The translations under genes and the position numbers were made by a program. A DNA stretch of 45,323 bases from a virus: the IMG/VR virus record IMGVR_UViG_3300034072_001386, positions 1 to 45,323 of that record; one strand, 5' to 3'. The stretch's first letter is position 1. Every line of letters begins with the position of its first letter. Positions 9,401-16,429 of the stretch are shown here, in pieces. Below the pieces are notes generated by a model. The model searched no databases. It saw nothing but the letters and a program-made list of their open reading frames with translations, and was not told the origin of the DNA.

Positions 9401-12400
9401 CCCGTGAACACGTTGGATTCGCGCTCGATGCCGTCCATGGTCACGTCAGATTCGGTGTCGATCTGGCACATCATCTGCATGAAATTGTCGGCACCCTGCA
9501 CGCCCAGCAGCATGTCGTTCACGCGGTCGTGGCCCACGGCCAGCGCCAGCATGGAGAAAATTTCCAGCGGGCTATTGGTGATGGGGCTGGCTGTGAGCAC
9601 CAAAACGCCGTCCTTGCGTGCCGACTGGCCCCGGATATACCAAGCCTTGGCCTGTGCATCCAAACCGCGCTGAGAGCTTTCTGCAAGGCTCAGGTACTTG
9701 CCACCCTTGAACTCGCTGGTCTGCGCGCTGTTTTTGAAGGCGTGGCCCTCGTCAATCACCAGCGAATCCACGCCCAAGTCTTCCAAGTACGGCGCGCTGC
9801 CGCCCTTGTTGGCCAAGATGGCTTTGAAGCCTGCCGCCTTGCCCTTGTTCTTTTCGTCCTTTTTCTTGTCCTGCACCTCCGCAAATGAGCTGTCCACGCG
9901 GCGCATGTACATGCCGAAGGCCTCAATCGTCTGGTCACGCAGGCGCAAGCGCTCGAAAGCCTCGAACGTCATGTAAATCTTGGCGTGGCGATTCTCTCGA
10001 ATGCGGTTCAGGTCTTCGTCATACGCTGCCGGATCGACCTTGAAGCCCTCGCCCTTTTCACGCAGGCCCACAAACAGGCAGTCATCCGTGCTGGCATAGG
10101 CCTTCATGGATTCCTTGCGCCAGTTGGAGAGCACCGATCCGGGCACCACGAACACGGTTTTTTTCTTGACGCCGATGCTCTGCACGTACTGCACCGCTGC
10201 AAGGGCCGTCGCAGTCTTGCCCAAGCCCACGTCAAAGCCATTGCCGCCGCCGAACTCGCGCGCTTGCTGGCGCACAAAGGCGTTTTGGTAGTCGTGCAGG
10301 GCAATCGCATCGCCCCAGCCTTCAATAGACAGCGAATCACCCACGTCTTCCTGCACAAAGCGCAGCTTGTCCGGGTCATCGGCCATCGTGCGCAGGCGCG
10401 ACTTGATGCCATCGTGTGAGCGCACCCAGCCGTTGAACTGCTCATTGGCCGTGCGCACCATGGACGCCAGCTTTTTGAGGGCTTCGGCCTTGCTCATTTG
10501 CAAGTCCGCCGTGCCAATGGTGATCGTGCCGTTTTTCAGGTAGTCGCCAATGCGGTTCTTGAGCTTTTCTTCGTCCGTGAGGCCTCGGTACTTGCCCTTG
10601 TCCGTGATCTGCACGTCCGGGCGCGCTTTGCCGGTGGCCTCGTCGTACACCACCACACTTTCAGGGCTGACAAAGCGGCGCAGGAACTCGGCCTTTTCCT
10701 CTGCTGTGACGTGGGGGGAGAACAGGTTGAACTCCATCTTGTCCACGTCCACGCGGTTCAGGCGCTCTTGGGCCTGCAGCTTTTGGCGCAGCAGCTTGGC
10801 CTTGACGCCTTCGTCGGTGGCGCTGGCAATCTCGGCATTGATGCGGCGCAGGAAGTCGCCATAGCTGCCGCTGTAGTAGTCGCTGGACGGTGTGATGCTC
10901 TGGCCATCGCCACTGATGCAGTAGTCATCGCTGGCCAGCGGGTCAAAGTCGGCCCCCAGCACCTCGCGCGCCTTGTCCACTGGCACGCTCATGCTCTTGA
11001 GCTGGTAACGCAGGCCTTCAAAGCCGCGATCTGCCGTGATGGGGGCCAGCGCCTGCACTTCGCGCTCAATATCGCCACGCCAGAACGCCGAAAACCCGGT
11101 TTTCTTGCTGTACTGGGTCGTGATGACGCGCAGCGCCTTTTTGACAGAATCGCCCTTGTAGCTGCTGGCGCGGCTGGCTACGCTGTGCTGCGCCTTCAAT
11201 GCCGCAGACAGTGCCGCATAGTCCTGCTCAAAGTTGACCGGCTCCCCATCGTTGGCGCGCTCTTCCATCACCTGCTCAGCCGCCAGCCCCACCACGGCTG
11301 CGCCCCATACCGCCTCACGCTCGGCTTGGGTGTTTTTCACCATATCTGGCAGCAAGCGCTTGAGCCATGCGGGCACCTCCATGCTGCGCCCGGTCTGGTC
11401 TAGCTGGATGGCAGCGGTCGCCACGTCCTGCATCGCCAGCTTGGCCTCAAATGCCGCGTAGGCCGTGGACAGCTTGCCCAGTGTCTCGGACAGCGCGCTC
11501 GCTTCCTTGTCGCCTTCGCCCTGCGCCACCCATTGGCCATCTTGCATTTTCAATAGCTGGCCACGCTGGTACAGGGTGTCACCCTCGTTGTACACGATGG
11601 GGCTGGATTCAGTCGCATTCAGCAGCTCCCAGTCGATACGGGACTTGGGCAGCTTGCGCAGCATCTTGCCAATTTCGCCCACCGTGGCATTGGTGGTCAG
11701 CACGTCCACCTCCCCAAAGCGGCCCTTGCCCTTGGCCAGCTCACCCAGCACAAAGCGCTTTCCTTCGCCTCGGAAGTAGTCGCCCTGCAGGTATTCATCC
11801 CACAGCACCCCGGCCTGCTCCAGCACTTCGGGGGATTGGTCGCGCAGCTCTTCGATGCGCTCCGCTGACGCCTTGCTGAATTTGCGGAAGAAAATCACGT
11901 CCGTCATCGTGTCTGCAGCCGCTGCACCAAACACCGAATTTGGCAGGCGGAATGCCCCGATGAATTCGGCTTCATAGGCCACATCGCGGCGCATGCGCAT
12001 TTCAGCGCCACTCTTGCCAGAGACACAGCGCGGGGGCGTGATGAATGCCGCGATGCCTCCCGGCTTGAGCTTTTCGATGCTGCGGCGAATGAAATAGCTC
12101 TCCAGCGGCTCCTTTTGGTACTTGGGGTCTAGGTGCTGGTTGCCGCCGCGATCTGCCAGCGTGCCAAAGGGCACATTGGAAATCACCGCGTCGTACTCTT
12201 CGTCGGGGGTGTTGGCTGCTACGCGCTCAAAGGGGCTGACTGTGACGCTGTAGCCCGATCCACCGTTGACCAGTTGGTTGATGCGGCCCGATGTTTCATT
12301 CAGCTCCACCGCGTCCACGACAGCTGACTCCGGTGCCGCCGCGCCAAAAATGCCGGTGCCGCCGCATGGATCGAGCACCTTGCCACCGGCGAAGCCCAGC

Positions 12401-12828
12401 TCTTTCATGGCCTCCCACATGCCCTCGGCAATGGGCATGGGGGTGTAATACTCATAGGCGCTGCCCTTTTTGCCGTCCGCGCCCACCATGCCGCCGCCCG
12501 TGCCGCTGTACTTGGCCAGCACCGCTTTTTGCTCTTGGGTCAGGCTGACAGGGCTCAAGTCCCCGGCGTCAATCTGCGCCAGCAGCGCCATGGCCGCCGC
12601 GTTGTCGCGCTTTCGCTGGGACTGCTTGCGGTCTTCGTCATAGGCATACAGGCTGGCCATGCGCTGGCGCGGCAGCACCGCCGTTTTGAAGGCCTGCAGC
12701 AGCCCTTCCATGAATGGCAAGCGCAGCATGGGTGCGCTCTCGCGCGCCAGTTGTTCGCGCAAGGAAGCCACGGCCAAGTGCTGCTGGCCATTGGCATCGT
12801 CAAGGGTCGTTTGTTGTGTTGGGTGCAT
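6409..12828 (-). CDS. darB: DarB-like anti-restriction protein: N6-adenine methylase plus SNF2 helicase
   Basis: This 2139-residue protein resembles P1 DarB (about 2250 residues), which is packed in the head and injected to protect phage DNA from type I restriction. Near residue 149 is a SAM-binding motif, VLDPCGGTGIFGAAAP. Near 215 is the catalytic motif SNVPFG, the NVPF form of NPPF. The second half is an SNF2 helicase: Walker A (DVGLGKTATALA) near 866-876, a DEGH box (VIDEGHAFKN) near 1022, and motif VI-like QQRNGRSVRQGN near 1480. Long charged helices fill the C-terminal third. GGA lies 6 bases before the ATG at 12828. It has a degenerate late-promoter element at 12878-12900 and contains two dispersed operators. 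Confidence 0.85.
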   Translation of the reverse strand: MHPTQQTTLDDANGQQHLAVASLREQLARESAPMLRLPFMEGLLQAFKTAVLPRQRMASLYAYDEDRKQSQRKRDNAAAMALLAQIDAGDLSPVSLTQEQKAVLAKYSGTGGGMVGADGKKGSAYEYYTPMPIAEGMWEAMKELGFAGGKVLDPCGGTGIFGAAAPESAVVDAVELNETSGRINQLVNGGSGYSVTVSPFERVAANTPDEEYDAVISNVPFGTLADRGGNQHLDPKYQKEPLESYFIRRSIEKLKPGGIAAFITPPRCVSGKSGAEMRMRRDVAYEAEFIGAFRLPNSVFGAAAADTMTDVIFFRKFSKASAERIEELRDQSPEVLEQAGVLWDEYLQGDYFRGEGKRFVLGELAKGKGRFGEVDVLTTNATVGEIGKMLRKLPKSRIDWELLNATESSPIVYNEGDTLYQRGQLLKMQDGQWVAQGEGDKEASALSETLGKLSTAYAAFEAKLAMQDVATAAIQLDQTGRSMEVPAWLKRLLPDMVKNTQAEREAVWGAAVVGLAAEQVMEERANDGEPVNFEQDYAALSAALKAQHSVASRASSYKGDSVKKALRVITTQYSKKTGFSAFWRGDIEREVQALAPITADRGFEGLRYQLKSMSVPVDKAREVLGADFDPLASDDYCISGDGQSITPSSDYYSGSYGDFLRRINAEIASATDEGVKAKLLRQKLQAQERLNRVDVDKMEFNLFSPHVTAEEKAEFLRRFVSPESVVVYDEATGKARPDVQITDKGKYRGLTDEEKLKNRIGDYLKNGTITIGTADLQMSKAEALKKLASMVRTANEQFNGWVRSHDGIKSRLRTMADDPDKLRFVQEDVGDSLSIEGWGDAIALHDYQNAFVRQQAREFGGGNGFDVGLGKTATALAAVQYVQSIGVKKKTVFVVPGSVLSNWRKESMKAYASTDDCLFVGLREKGEGFKVDPAAYDEDLNRIRENRHAKIYMTFEAFERLRLRDQTIEAFGMYMRRVDSSFAEVQDKKKDEKNKGKAAGFKAILANKGGSAPYLEDLGVDSLVIDEGHAFKNSAQTSEFKGGKYLSLAESSQRGLDAQAKAWYIRGQSARKDGVLVLTASPITNSPLEIFSMLALAVGHDRVNDMLLGVQGADNFMQMMCQIDTESDVTMDGIERESNVFTGLNNAALLRKVVNSVFSIKTAAQVGKVIVVPEKAEHAQPLKLPEEVNERLNLYKQAFRWAIDTLSEKDNPRGSEEAYKEVAAHFGEPMELIGHPFNLINKMNMLVLDPELDQRATFYSVPANKAEQLQALVDKFNTKKLSEKRHRLAPSTPEDAVISRKTVKGENGDKTEELTVHVRAALVQKNRVKLDTIDPKSQSEFEAMAEKMGLDLDVTIPPKIAALLDNYKKERANPRGMDAQGNKSKIVKQIVFCDVLPMHNKIKRILAKRAGTPASAIAIITGKTNNTPEEILGVQDGFNAHGADNKYQTVLANEKAEVGINLQIGTQANHHLTTGWTPDSLQQRNGRSVRQGNFTSLVNVYFYDADGTYDMAKRAMVSRKADWIGKVMDSEGDNRVSVGGGMSAEQMTALIDAVGDPDGVRRAQEEADAKETAQRSKLNRERQNINLDAITKQRQFIKDNDTARPMMVKQVMGLRSLLLEEKRLQGRVTQGEASPAQQRVRDLLADIQARIATARRVIDQSVVFAEQRGGNVMDVDAYLKKEATSYMGAPIKDEELRKKLQYGYGGYSITITEGSPLHAEWEAEIGMAKSMIQEAVRAYEGQAQQSGAMRVALAKAFAEGKGGYFGTTPVMTGDFAVGADGALFGVVQVLENGEPYVYRPDERGADDYDQMTRWARAIAGVVHEGDAGYVALLQRAAAIEDQWAASGRPTTVFSDRVPKVTDYRTTALNKSYPVHRMGLAAPHFPYVIQPSQARPGTIAARIFEAQKSVVLGFANSESDFVVSATTEVINRSENNLFSALVGFAASHGLKVREKDAQRVTSYVFGQAIQANMPVSDAGAKQMLSQAIDGQDTVGGLVASVQQSLARLAPWADADVFDDSAEWLSVVLGYVVSGMALKSQFMSKLSAIKAEQERAALEAQKAAKEPLQPAISGAEFVGIKGNTKLWKEQIKEVAGKGGFRWDGDAEVWNIRISAWEKLLELYPACKPDLQASEASKKLPR
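8843..8855. promoter_or_regulatory. Dispersed operator site 4 (A-tract variant, inside darB-like gene)
   Basis: TTAACCCGGTTTT, continued by more T, lies within the helicase part of the DarB-like gene and encodes KNRVK. Confidence 0.6.
11091..11103. promoter_or_regulatory. Dispersed operator site 5 (both arms A/T-tract, inside darB-like gene)
   Basis: AAAACCCGGTTTT is symmetric around the central C but has AA/TT outer pairs in place of TT/AA. It encodes KTGF. It is the weakest-matching member of the set. Confidence 0.45.
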
Positions 12829-12865
12829 TGCAGATTCCGCGAATTAACCATGCAGATTCTGCGAA
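12829..12865. repeat. Direct repeat at the DarB-like start
   Basis: TGCAGATTCCGCGAA (12829-12843) and TGCAGATTCTGCGAA (12851-12865) differ in one of 15 bases and start 22 bases apart, two helical turns. On the minus strand each copy is followed directly by ATG, so the translation-start region itself is duplicated. The GGA used as Shine-Dalgarno lies in the copy next to the true start. Confidence 0.5.
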
Positions 12866-12877
12866 GCAAACCACCCT

Positions 12878-12900
12878 GAAATTCCCGCGTTTTCCGCTTG
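12878..12900 (-). promoter_or_regulatory. Degenerate late-promoter-like element G (DarB operon)
   Basis: The minus strand reads CAAGCGGAAAAC, GCGGG, AAATT-type A/T box. It keeps GAAAAC, the GC-rich 5-base spacer and the A/T box of elements A-F but lacks the CGCA. It is about 60 bases upstream of the DarB-like ATG. Confidence 0.4.
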
Positions 12901-12967
12901 ACCGGCCTTGGCTCACTGCGCAAAAACCACTAAATCAATGAAAATACACATTGCTTTGCTTTTTTCT

Positions 12968-12995
12968 TTGAATTATTGGCTTTTATGGGTATGAT
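12968..12995 (+). promoter_or_regulatory. Sigma70-like promoter for plus-strand small gene
   Basis: TTGAAT (12968-12973), a 16-base spacer and TATGAT (12990-12995) form a good host-type promoter in an A/T-rich patch unlike the surrounding GC-rich DNA. It would drive the 40-codon gene at 13107. Confidence 0.55.
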
Positions 12996-13043
12996 TGCCC
13001 CAGCGATTCAGGCAAATGTGCTTTTGGATCGCACAAAAAGAAT

Positions 13044-13075
13044 GACCCGCTCAAGGCTGGCACCAAGAGCGGGTC
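13044..13075 (+). other. Leader hairpin upstream of small gene
   Basis: GACCCGCTC (13044-13052) pairs with GAGCGGGTC (13067-13075): a perfect 9-base stem with a 14-base loop, 31 bases before the small gene's ATG. No T-run follows, so it is not a terminator. It may control translation or RNA stability, or be a protein site. Confidence 0.45.
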
Positions 13076-13106
13076 GGCATCGCAAACACTTTGGAAGGTA
13101 CATGCA

Positions 13107-13229
13107 ATGAAAGTCGATCTTATCACCTTGGCCCAGCAAGTTCGCGCAGCTCACACACACGGCACCAGCATAAAGATGCCTCTGCTCACAATGAATCAGT
13201 GGAGCCAGTTGAACTGTCTTTTGGCCTGA
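13107..13229 (+). CDS. 40-residue plus-strand protein (moron-like)
   Basis: The peptide starts MKVDLITLAQQVRAAHTHG and ends NQWSQLNCLLA. It has no recognised domain; the N-terminal half could form one helix. GGAAGG lies 10 bases before the ATG. It is one of only two clear plus-strand genes and has its own sigma70-like promoter (12968-12995), leader hairpin and strong terminator (13247-13272), so it is a self-contained unit between two minus-strand operons. This is the pattern of a phage moron, expressed independently of lytic control. Function unknown. It could also be mainly an RNA with a short leader peptide. Confidence 0.5.
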   Translation: MKVDLITLAQQVRAAHTHGTSIKMPLLTMNQWSQLNCLLA

Positions 13230-13246
13230 TCCAGTCCAGACACAGC

Positions 13247-13272
13247 AAAGCCCGCATCAGCGGGCTTTTTTT
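13247..13272 (+). terminator. Rho-independent terminator (bidirectional)
   Basis: AAAGCCCGC pairs with GCGGGCTTT around an ATCA loop, followed by a seven-T tract on the plus strand. It ends the small plus gene. The same stem lies at the 3' end of the minus gene ending at 13271, where its T-run is only three bases. Confidence 0.75.
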
Positions 13273-13609
13273 ATGGCTTGCCGTGGAATTTCTCGTCACA
13301 CGCCGTAGAGCAAAAGGGCGCGCTTTCCACGGTACACATGGCGGTGCAGCGCTTTCGCAAGCACTTCACCCGCAGCCACACTTCCCCGGACTCCACCTTG
13401 GCCTTCCATTGCTTTTCGCAGGCCTCGCAGCAGCAGCCACTGAACTGCAGCAGGCCCAAGGCTCCGCACTGGTTCCTGCATGGCCACGCCTGATTGCGCA
13501 GCGCCTTTTCGCGCGCACGCTTCTTTGCCTGCTGGCTGGCAATGGTGATTTCAGCAGGCGTGCGCGGCGCATACTTGCCAAAACGCCCCATCAAATACAG
13601 CTTGGACAC
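13271..13609 (-). CDS. Cys-rich zinc-finger protein
   Basis: A 112-residue protein from GTG at 13609, with GAGG 7 bases upstream. An ATG at 13684 would overlap the preceding gene by 65 bases and is less likely. The N-terminal 40 residues are basic (KKRAREKALRNQ). Cys residues follow in pairs: PCRNQCG, CCCEACEKQW, CLRKRC, TAMC and FCSTACDEKF. The last resembles the end of MYM/TRASH-type zinc ribbons. It probably binds one or two zinc ions and perhaps nucleic acid. It is the last gene of the polyvalent operon and ends at the bidirectional terminator. Confidence 0.6.
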   Translation of the reverse strand: MSKLYLMGRFGKYAPRTPAEITIASQQAKKRAREKALRNQAWPCRNQCGALGLLQFSGCCCEACEKQWKAKVESGEVWLRVKCLRKRCTAMCTVESAPFCSTACDEKFHGKP

Positions 13610-13619
13610 CTGCCTACCT

Positions 13620-14003
13620 CTAGGTCTTAACCCGGTTAAGTTGGGGCCACTGGGGCGCGTTTTGCGGGTCTTCGGGCGGCTCAATCACTGGGGGCGCAGT
13701 GCTTACAGTCCCCGTGCGGATTGCCTCGATTTGCGCCTGCACCACTGCCACCGGATCACGCACAGACACGCCCCAGCTATCGGGTATCAGCATGGTCTGC
13801 AGCGCCACCTCCCCCAGCGTTTCCATGGTGTAGCCAAAGCCCGTGGGCGGCACGATAGCGCGCAGCAGGCCCGCAAAGTATTCCTTGGCATGCGCGCTGC
13901 CAGTCCAAAGCACCGGGCCGTCATCGGGGAAATAGGCACCCAGCGCCCCATAGGGAGTGAGCACCGTATAGGCATCGTCGGGCACGACAAATGGAGCTGT
14001 CAC
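13620..14003 (-). CDS. Small protein of the polyvalent operon (unrecognised)
   Basis: A 127-residue acidic protein with no membrane segment. The N-terminal part (VVPDDAYTVLTPYGALGAYFPDDGPVLW) is beta-rich, and a Pro-rich tail follows (APPVIEPPEDPQNAPQWPQL). The last residues, LNRVKT, are encoded by dispersed operator site 6, as if the reading frame had absorbed the operator. It overlaps the stop of the metallopeptidase gene by 4 bases. Function unknown; it is likely part of the co-expressed, perhaps co-packaged, set. Confidence 0.6.
   Translation of the reverse strand: MTAPFVVPDDAYTVLTPYGALGAYFPDDGPVLWTGSAHAKEYFAGLLRAIVPPTGFGYTMETLGEVALQTMLIPDSWGVSVRDPVAVVQAQIEAIRTGTVSTAPPVIEPPEDPQNAPQWPQLNRVKT
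13627..13639. promoter_or_regulatory. Dispersed operator site 6 (perfect)
   Basis: TTAACCCGGTTAA is a perfect 6+1+6 palindrome. It forms the end of the coding region at 13620-14003, encoding the C-terminal LNRVK. Confidence 0.75.
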
Positions 14004-16009
14004 AGGATCATTCCTTGCAAGTCTTCGGACACTTTAACGGGGTCGGGCCTCTTGTCTGCAGAGAATCCTTCCGCGCGCCAGCGCATCATGTACGCCAGTA
14101 CCCAGTTTAAGCGGTCGGTCACGAAATGACTGGTATGCGTGACCAGCTCAATCGCCCCCGGCTGTCCATTTGCAACCACCACGTAATGCCCATCCACCTT
14201 GGTGCGCACGGTCTTGGTTTTTACGCGGCCCTTGGCGTCTTTGACCTGCACCGCCGACTCCTTCACCACCTTGGCGGAATAGAACAAGGCAACCTGTCCC
14301 GGTACGCTCCCCGGCATGGTTCCCAGTGGCTTTGCCTTCATAGTGGCCAGAATGCGCGAATAGGCCGATCCATACAGGTAGTCGGTGCTATCGGGCTTGA
14401 ACCCTGCACTGGCTACGTGGCGCTGCTCATAGGCCTTCACCGCCTTGGCTTTGGCCTGCGCCACGGCATCCACCACATGGCGCGACTCTTGGCGCAGCGA
14501 CAGGTGCAGCTTTTCCAGCGCATCACGCGGGCGCTCAATAAAGCCCCGCACAAAAGCAAAGCTCTGCGGGTCTTTGGTCAAGCGCTGCGCCAGCAATACC
14601 GGGTCTGAATACGACTCCAGCACCATGGAGAAAATCTCGGTCATGCCGTGGGCGTAAATCTTGCCCATGTACGGGGAAAAGAAGTGATCCACAAAGGCGA
14701 TTTCGTCATCCTCATACCCGGCATCGCCCGTCAGCTTGGATAGCTTGTCACTCTGGCCTGCGTCCGAGCGCATACGGATAAACAGGCGCGCAGCAGCAGC
14801 AGCGCTTGGGTCAGCCTCGATGTGGTGCCCCAGCTCATGCCACAGCACGCGCTTGTTGAAGTTCTTGCCGCTCTTTGGCACGAAAATCTGCCCTGGATTG
14901 CCGTGGGGCATGTTGGCTGCTGCGCGCTCTCTTTCGTGGGTAAGTATGCGCACCGTATCCAGCCTGCCGCGCACGAACCGGAAAAACTCGGCGGCATCCT
15001 TGCGCACCTGTGTGGGGGCATAGCCGCCCTTGCGCAGCGCAGCCTCGGCATCGGGCGTGATTTCGATGGCCTGCGCCCAGCTCTTGGCGTCTTTCTCCGT
15101 CACCTCCGAGCTATCCACAACCTTCGCCGTGAGGGACTTCATCAGTAGCTCGGCTTGATCCACCTTCTGGCGCTGCACGTCTATTGCCGCATAGACGCGC
15201 TCTGAAAGCGCATCGCTCAGGCGTATGTACTCCGCGTCAATGGCGCGCTGCTTGGCCAGCAGCTCCTGCAACGCTTGAGCACGATCTTGACGGGCTTGCT
15301 CCGTGTCTTCCAAGGGCGAGTCACGCAAAGCAATGAACTCACCGGCCACCGCGTTACTGCGCTCCCGGTGGGCCTCCATTTCCTTGTAAGCCATCGGATC
15401 AAAAGTTTCCAGCGATGGAAAGTCCACCCATTGGAAAGCCAGCTTTGCCGACTCCAGCTCCTGCGCGCTGTAGCTGCCCTCTTCAATAGCCCGGTACATG
15501 GATGCCTTGGCATGGACGTGGCCACGCATGTACTCGGGCGTATCTGCGGGCTCCGGCAGGTCGGTGAATGTGCGAATTAACCCGGTTAAGTCGGCGGTAT
15601 TTTGGTGCTCCGCGCGTAGCCCCAGCTCGATTTCCTCCCCCTCCAGCAAACGCGACAGTTGCAGAATGTCAGCGGCCTTCAATCCCGCCTCGATCTGCAG
15701 CGCCGGGGGCGCGTCCTGCGCCAGCTTTGCCAGCTCTTCGCCCAGTACCGCGTGCAGCTTCTCCGGCACCATGCTGGCGCTTCCCTGCGCCACCCCAGCA
15801 GGCGGCACCCAGTTGGGCAGCAGTTGCTTGCGCAGCCCCATCGCGCGGCGCTCGATCAGCGCCCGCTTTTTGATGGCATCCAGTGGATCATCGCTGGCGC
15901 TGGCAGACGCGCGCAGTTGCAGCAAGGCTGCGCACAGCCCCACACGCTCTTGCACGCCCATGGCCGCGCCAGTGAGGGCCAAGCCCCCCTTGGTTTTTGT
16001 CTTGACCAT
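14000..16009 (-). CDS. Zincin-like metallopeptidase polyvalent protein
   Basis: A 669-residue protein. Near residue 388 it has LWHELGHHIEAD, the HExxH zinc-binding motif of zincin peptidases. A downstream 'GMTEIFSMVLESY' about 80 residues later offers a third ligand (Glu). N-terminal to this are coiled-coil regions (about 60-340). The C-terminal part (about 500-669) is unrelated to known catalysis and ends with a region rich in charged residues. Metallopeptidase domains of this type occur in polyvalent proteins that phages and conjugative elements deliver with their DNA. A dispersed operator (site 7) lies inside it. It starts 3 bases after the preceding stop. Confidence 0.7.
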   Translation of the reverse strand: MVKTKTKGGLALTGAAMGVQERVGLCAALLQLRASASASDDPLDAIKKRALIERRAMGLRKQLLPNWVPPAGVAQGSASMVPEKLHAVLGEELAKLAQDAPPALQIEAGLKAADILQLSRLLEGEEIELGLRAEHQNTADLTGLIRTFTDLPEPADTPEYMRGHVHAKASMYRAIEEGSYSAQELESAKLAFQWVDFPSLETFDPMAYKEMEAHRERSNAVAGEFIALRDSPLEDTEQARQDRAQALQELLAKQRAIDAEYIRLSDALSERVYAAIDVQRQKVDQAELLMKSLTAKVVDSSEVTEKDAKSWAQAIEITPDAEAALRKGGYAPTQVRKDAAEFFRFVRGRLDTVRILTHERERAAANMPHGNPGQIFVPKSGKNFNKRVLWHELGHHIEADPSAAAAARLFIRMRSDAGQSDKLSKLTGDAGYEDDEIAFVDHFFSPYMGKIYAHGMTEIFSMVLESYSDPVLLAQRLTKDPQSFAFVRGFIERPRDALEKLHLSLRQESRHVVDAVAQAKAKAVKAYEQRHVASAGFKPDSTDYLYGSAYSRILATMKAKPLGTMPGSVPGQVALFYSAKVVKESAVQVKDAKGRVKTKTVRTKVDGHYVVVANGQPGAIELVTHTSHFVTDRLNWVLAYMMRWRAEGFSADKRPDPVKVSEDLQGMIL
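15577..15589. promoter_or_regulatory. Dispersed operator site 7 (perfect, inside metallopeptidase gene)
   Basis: TTAACCCGGTTAA lies within the coding region and encodes DLTGL. It is the perfect form. Confidence 0.7.
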
Positions 16010-16012
16010 GCC

Positions 16013-16414
16013 TTACCCGTTCTGCTTGACTTCCAGCTCTGCCCAGTGGGTGATCGCCTCGTTTGACACCTGCGCGCCCTCGCCCACCAGCGCACCCATG
16101 CCCTCCAAGGCCTCCACCGCCCCCTTGATGCGCTCATACAGCGCTTGCAGGCCTTCGGCGTCATGCTGGCCTTGGGTCACTGCCAAAAGCGCGTCTAGGT
16201 GCGGCTTGATGCCTTCCTGTGCCACCGATGCAGGCTCTTGCACCTCTGGCGTAGGCTCCATGGCTGGCGCAGGCTGCGCCCCCATGAGCTTGGCCCGGAC
16301 TTCCAGCACTTGGCGCGACAGCTTCATGCGCTGCAAAGGGGATTTCTCCCCCTGCAGTGCCGTGCGCAGCCCAAGCAATTCCTTGGTCAGTTTGATGCGT
16401 TCAATTGCATTCAT
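16013..16414 (-). CDS. Small coiled-coil protein of polyvalent operon
   Basis: 133 residues from ATG at 16414, with GGGAG 8 bases upstream; a GTG two codons earlier is too close to it. The N-terminus (NAIERIKLTKELLGLRTAL) is one of two similar helices, the second being LQRMKLSRQVLEVRAKLMG. This helical ERIKL-x-KELLGLR type motif often occurs in polyvalent proteins. A Pro/Glu-rich linker and a C-terminal helical domain follow. It lies between the metallopeptidase and the InPase-domain protein and is probably packed or delivered with them. Function unknown. Confidence 0.6.
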   Translation of the reverse strand: MNAIERIKLTKELLGLRTALQGEKSPLQRMKLSRQVLEVRAKLMGAQPAPAMEPTPEVQEPASVAQEGIKPHLDALLAVTQGQHDAEGLQALYERIKGAVEALEGMGALVGEGAQVSNEAITHWAELEVKQNG

Positions 16415-16429
16415 TTGCACGGCTCCCGG

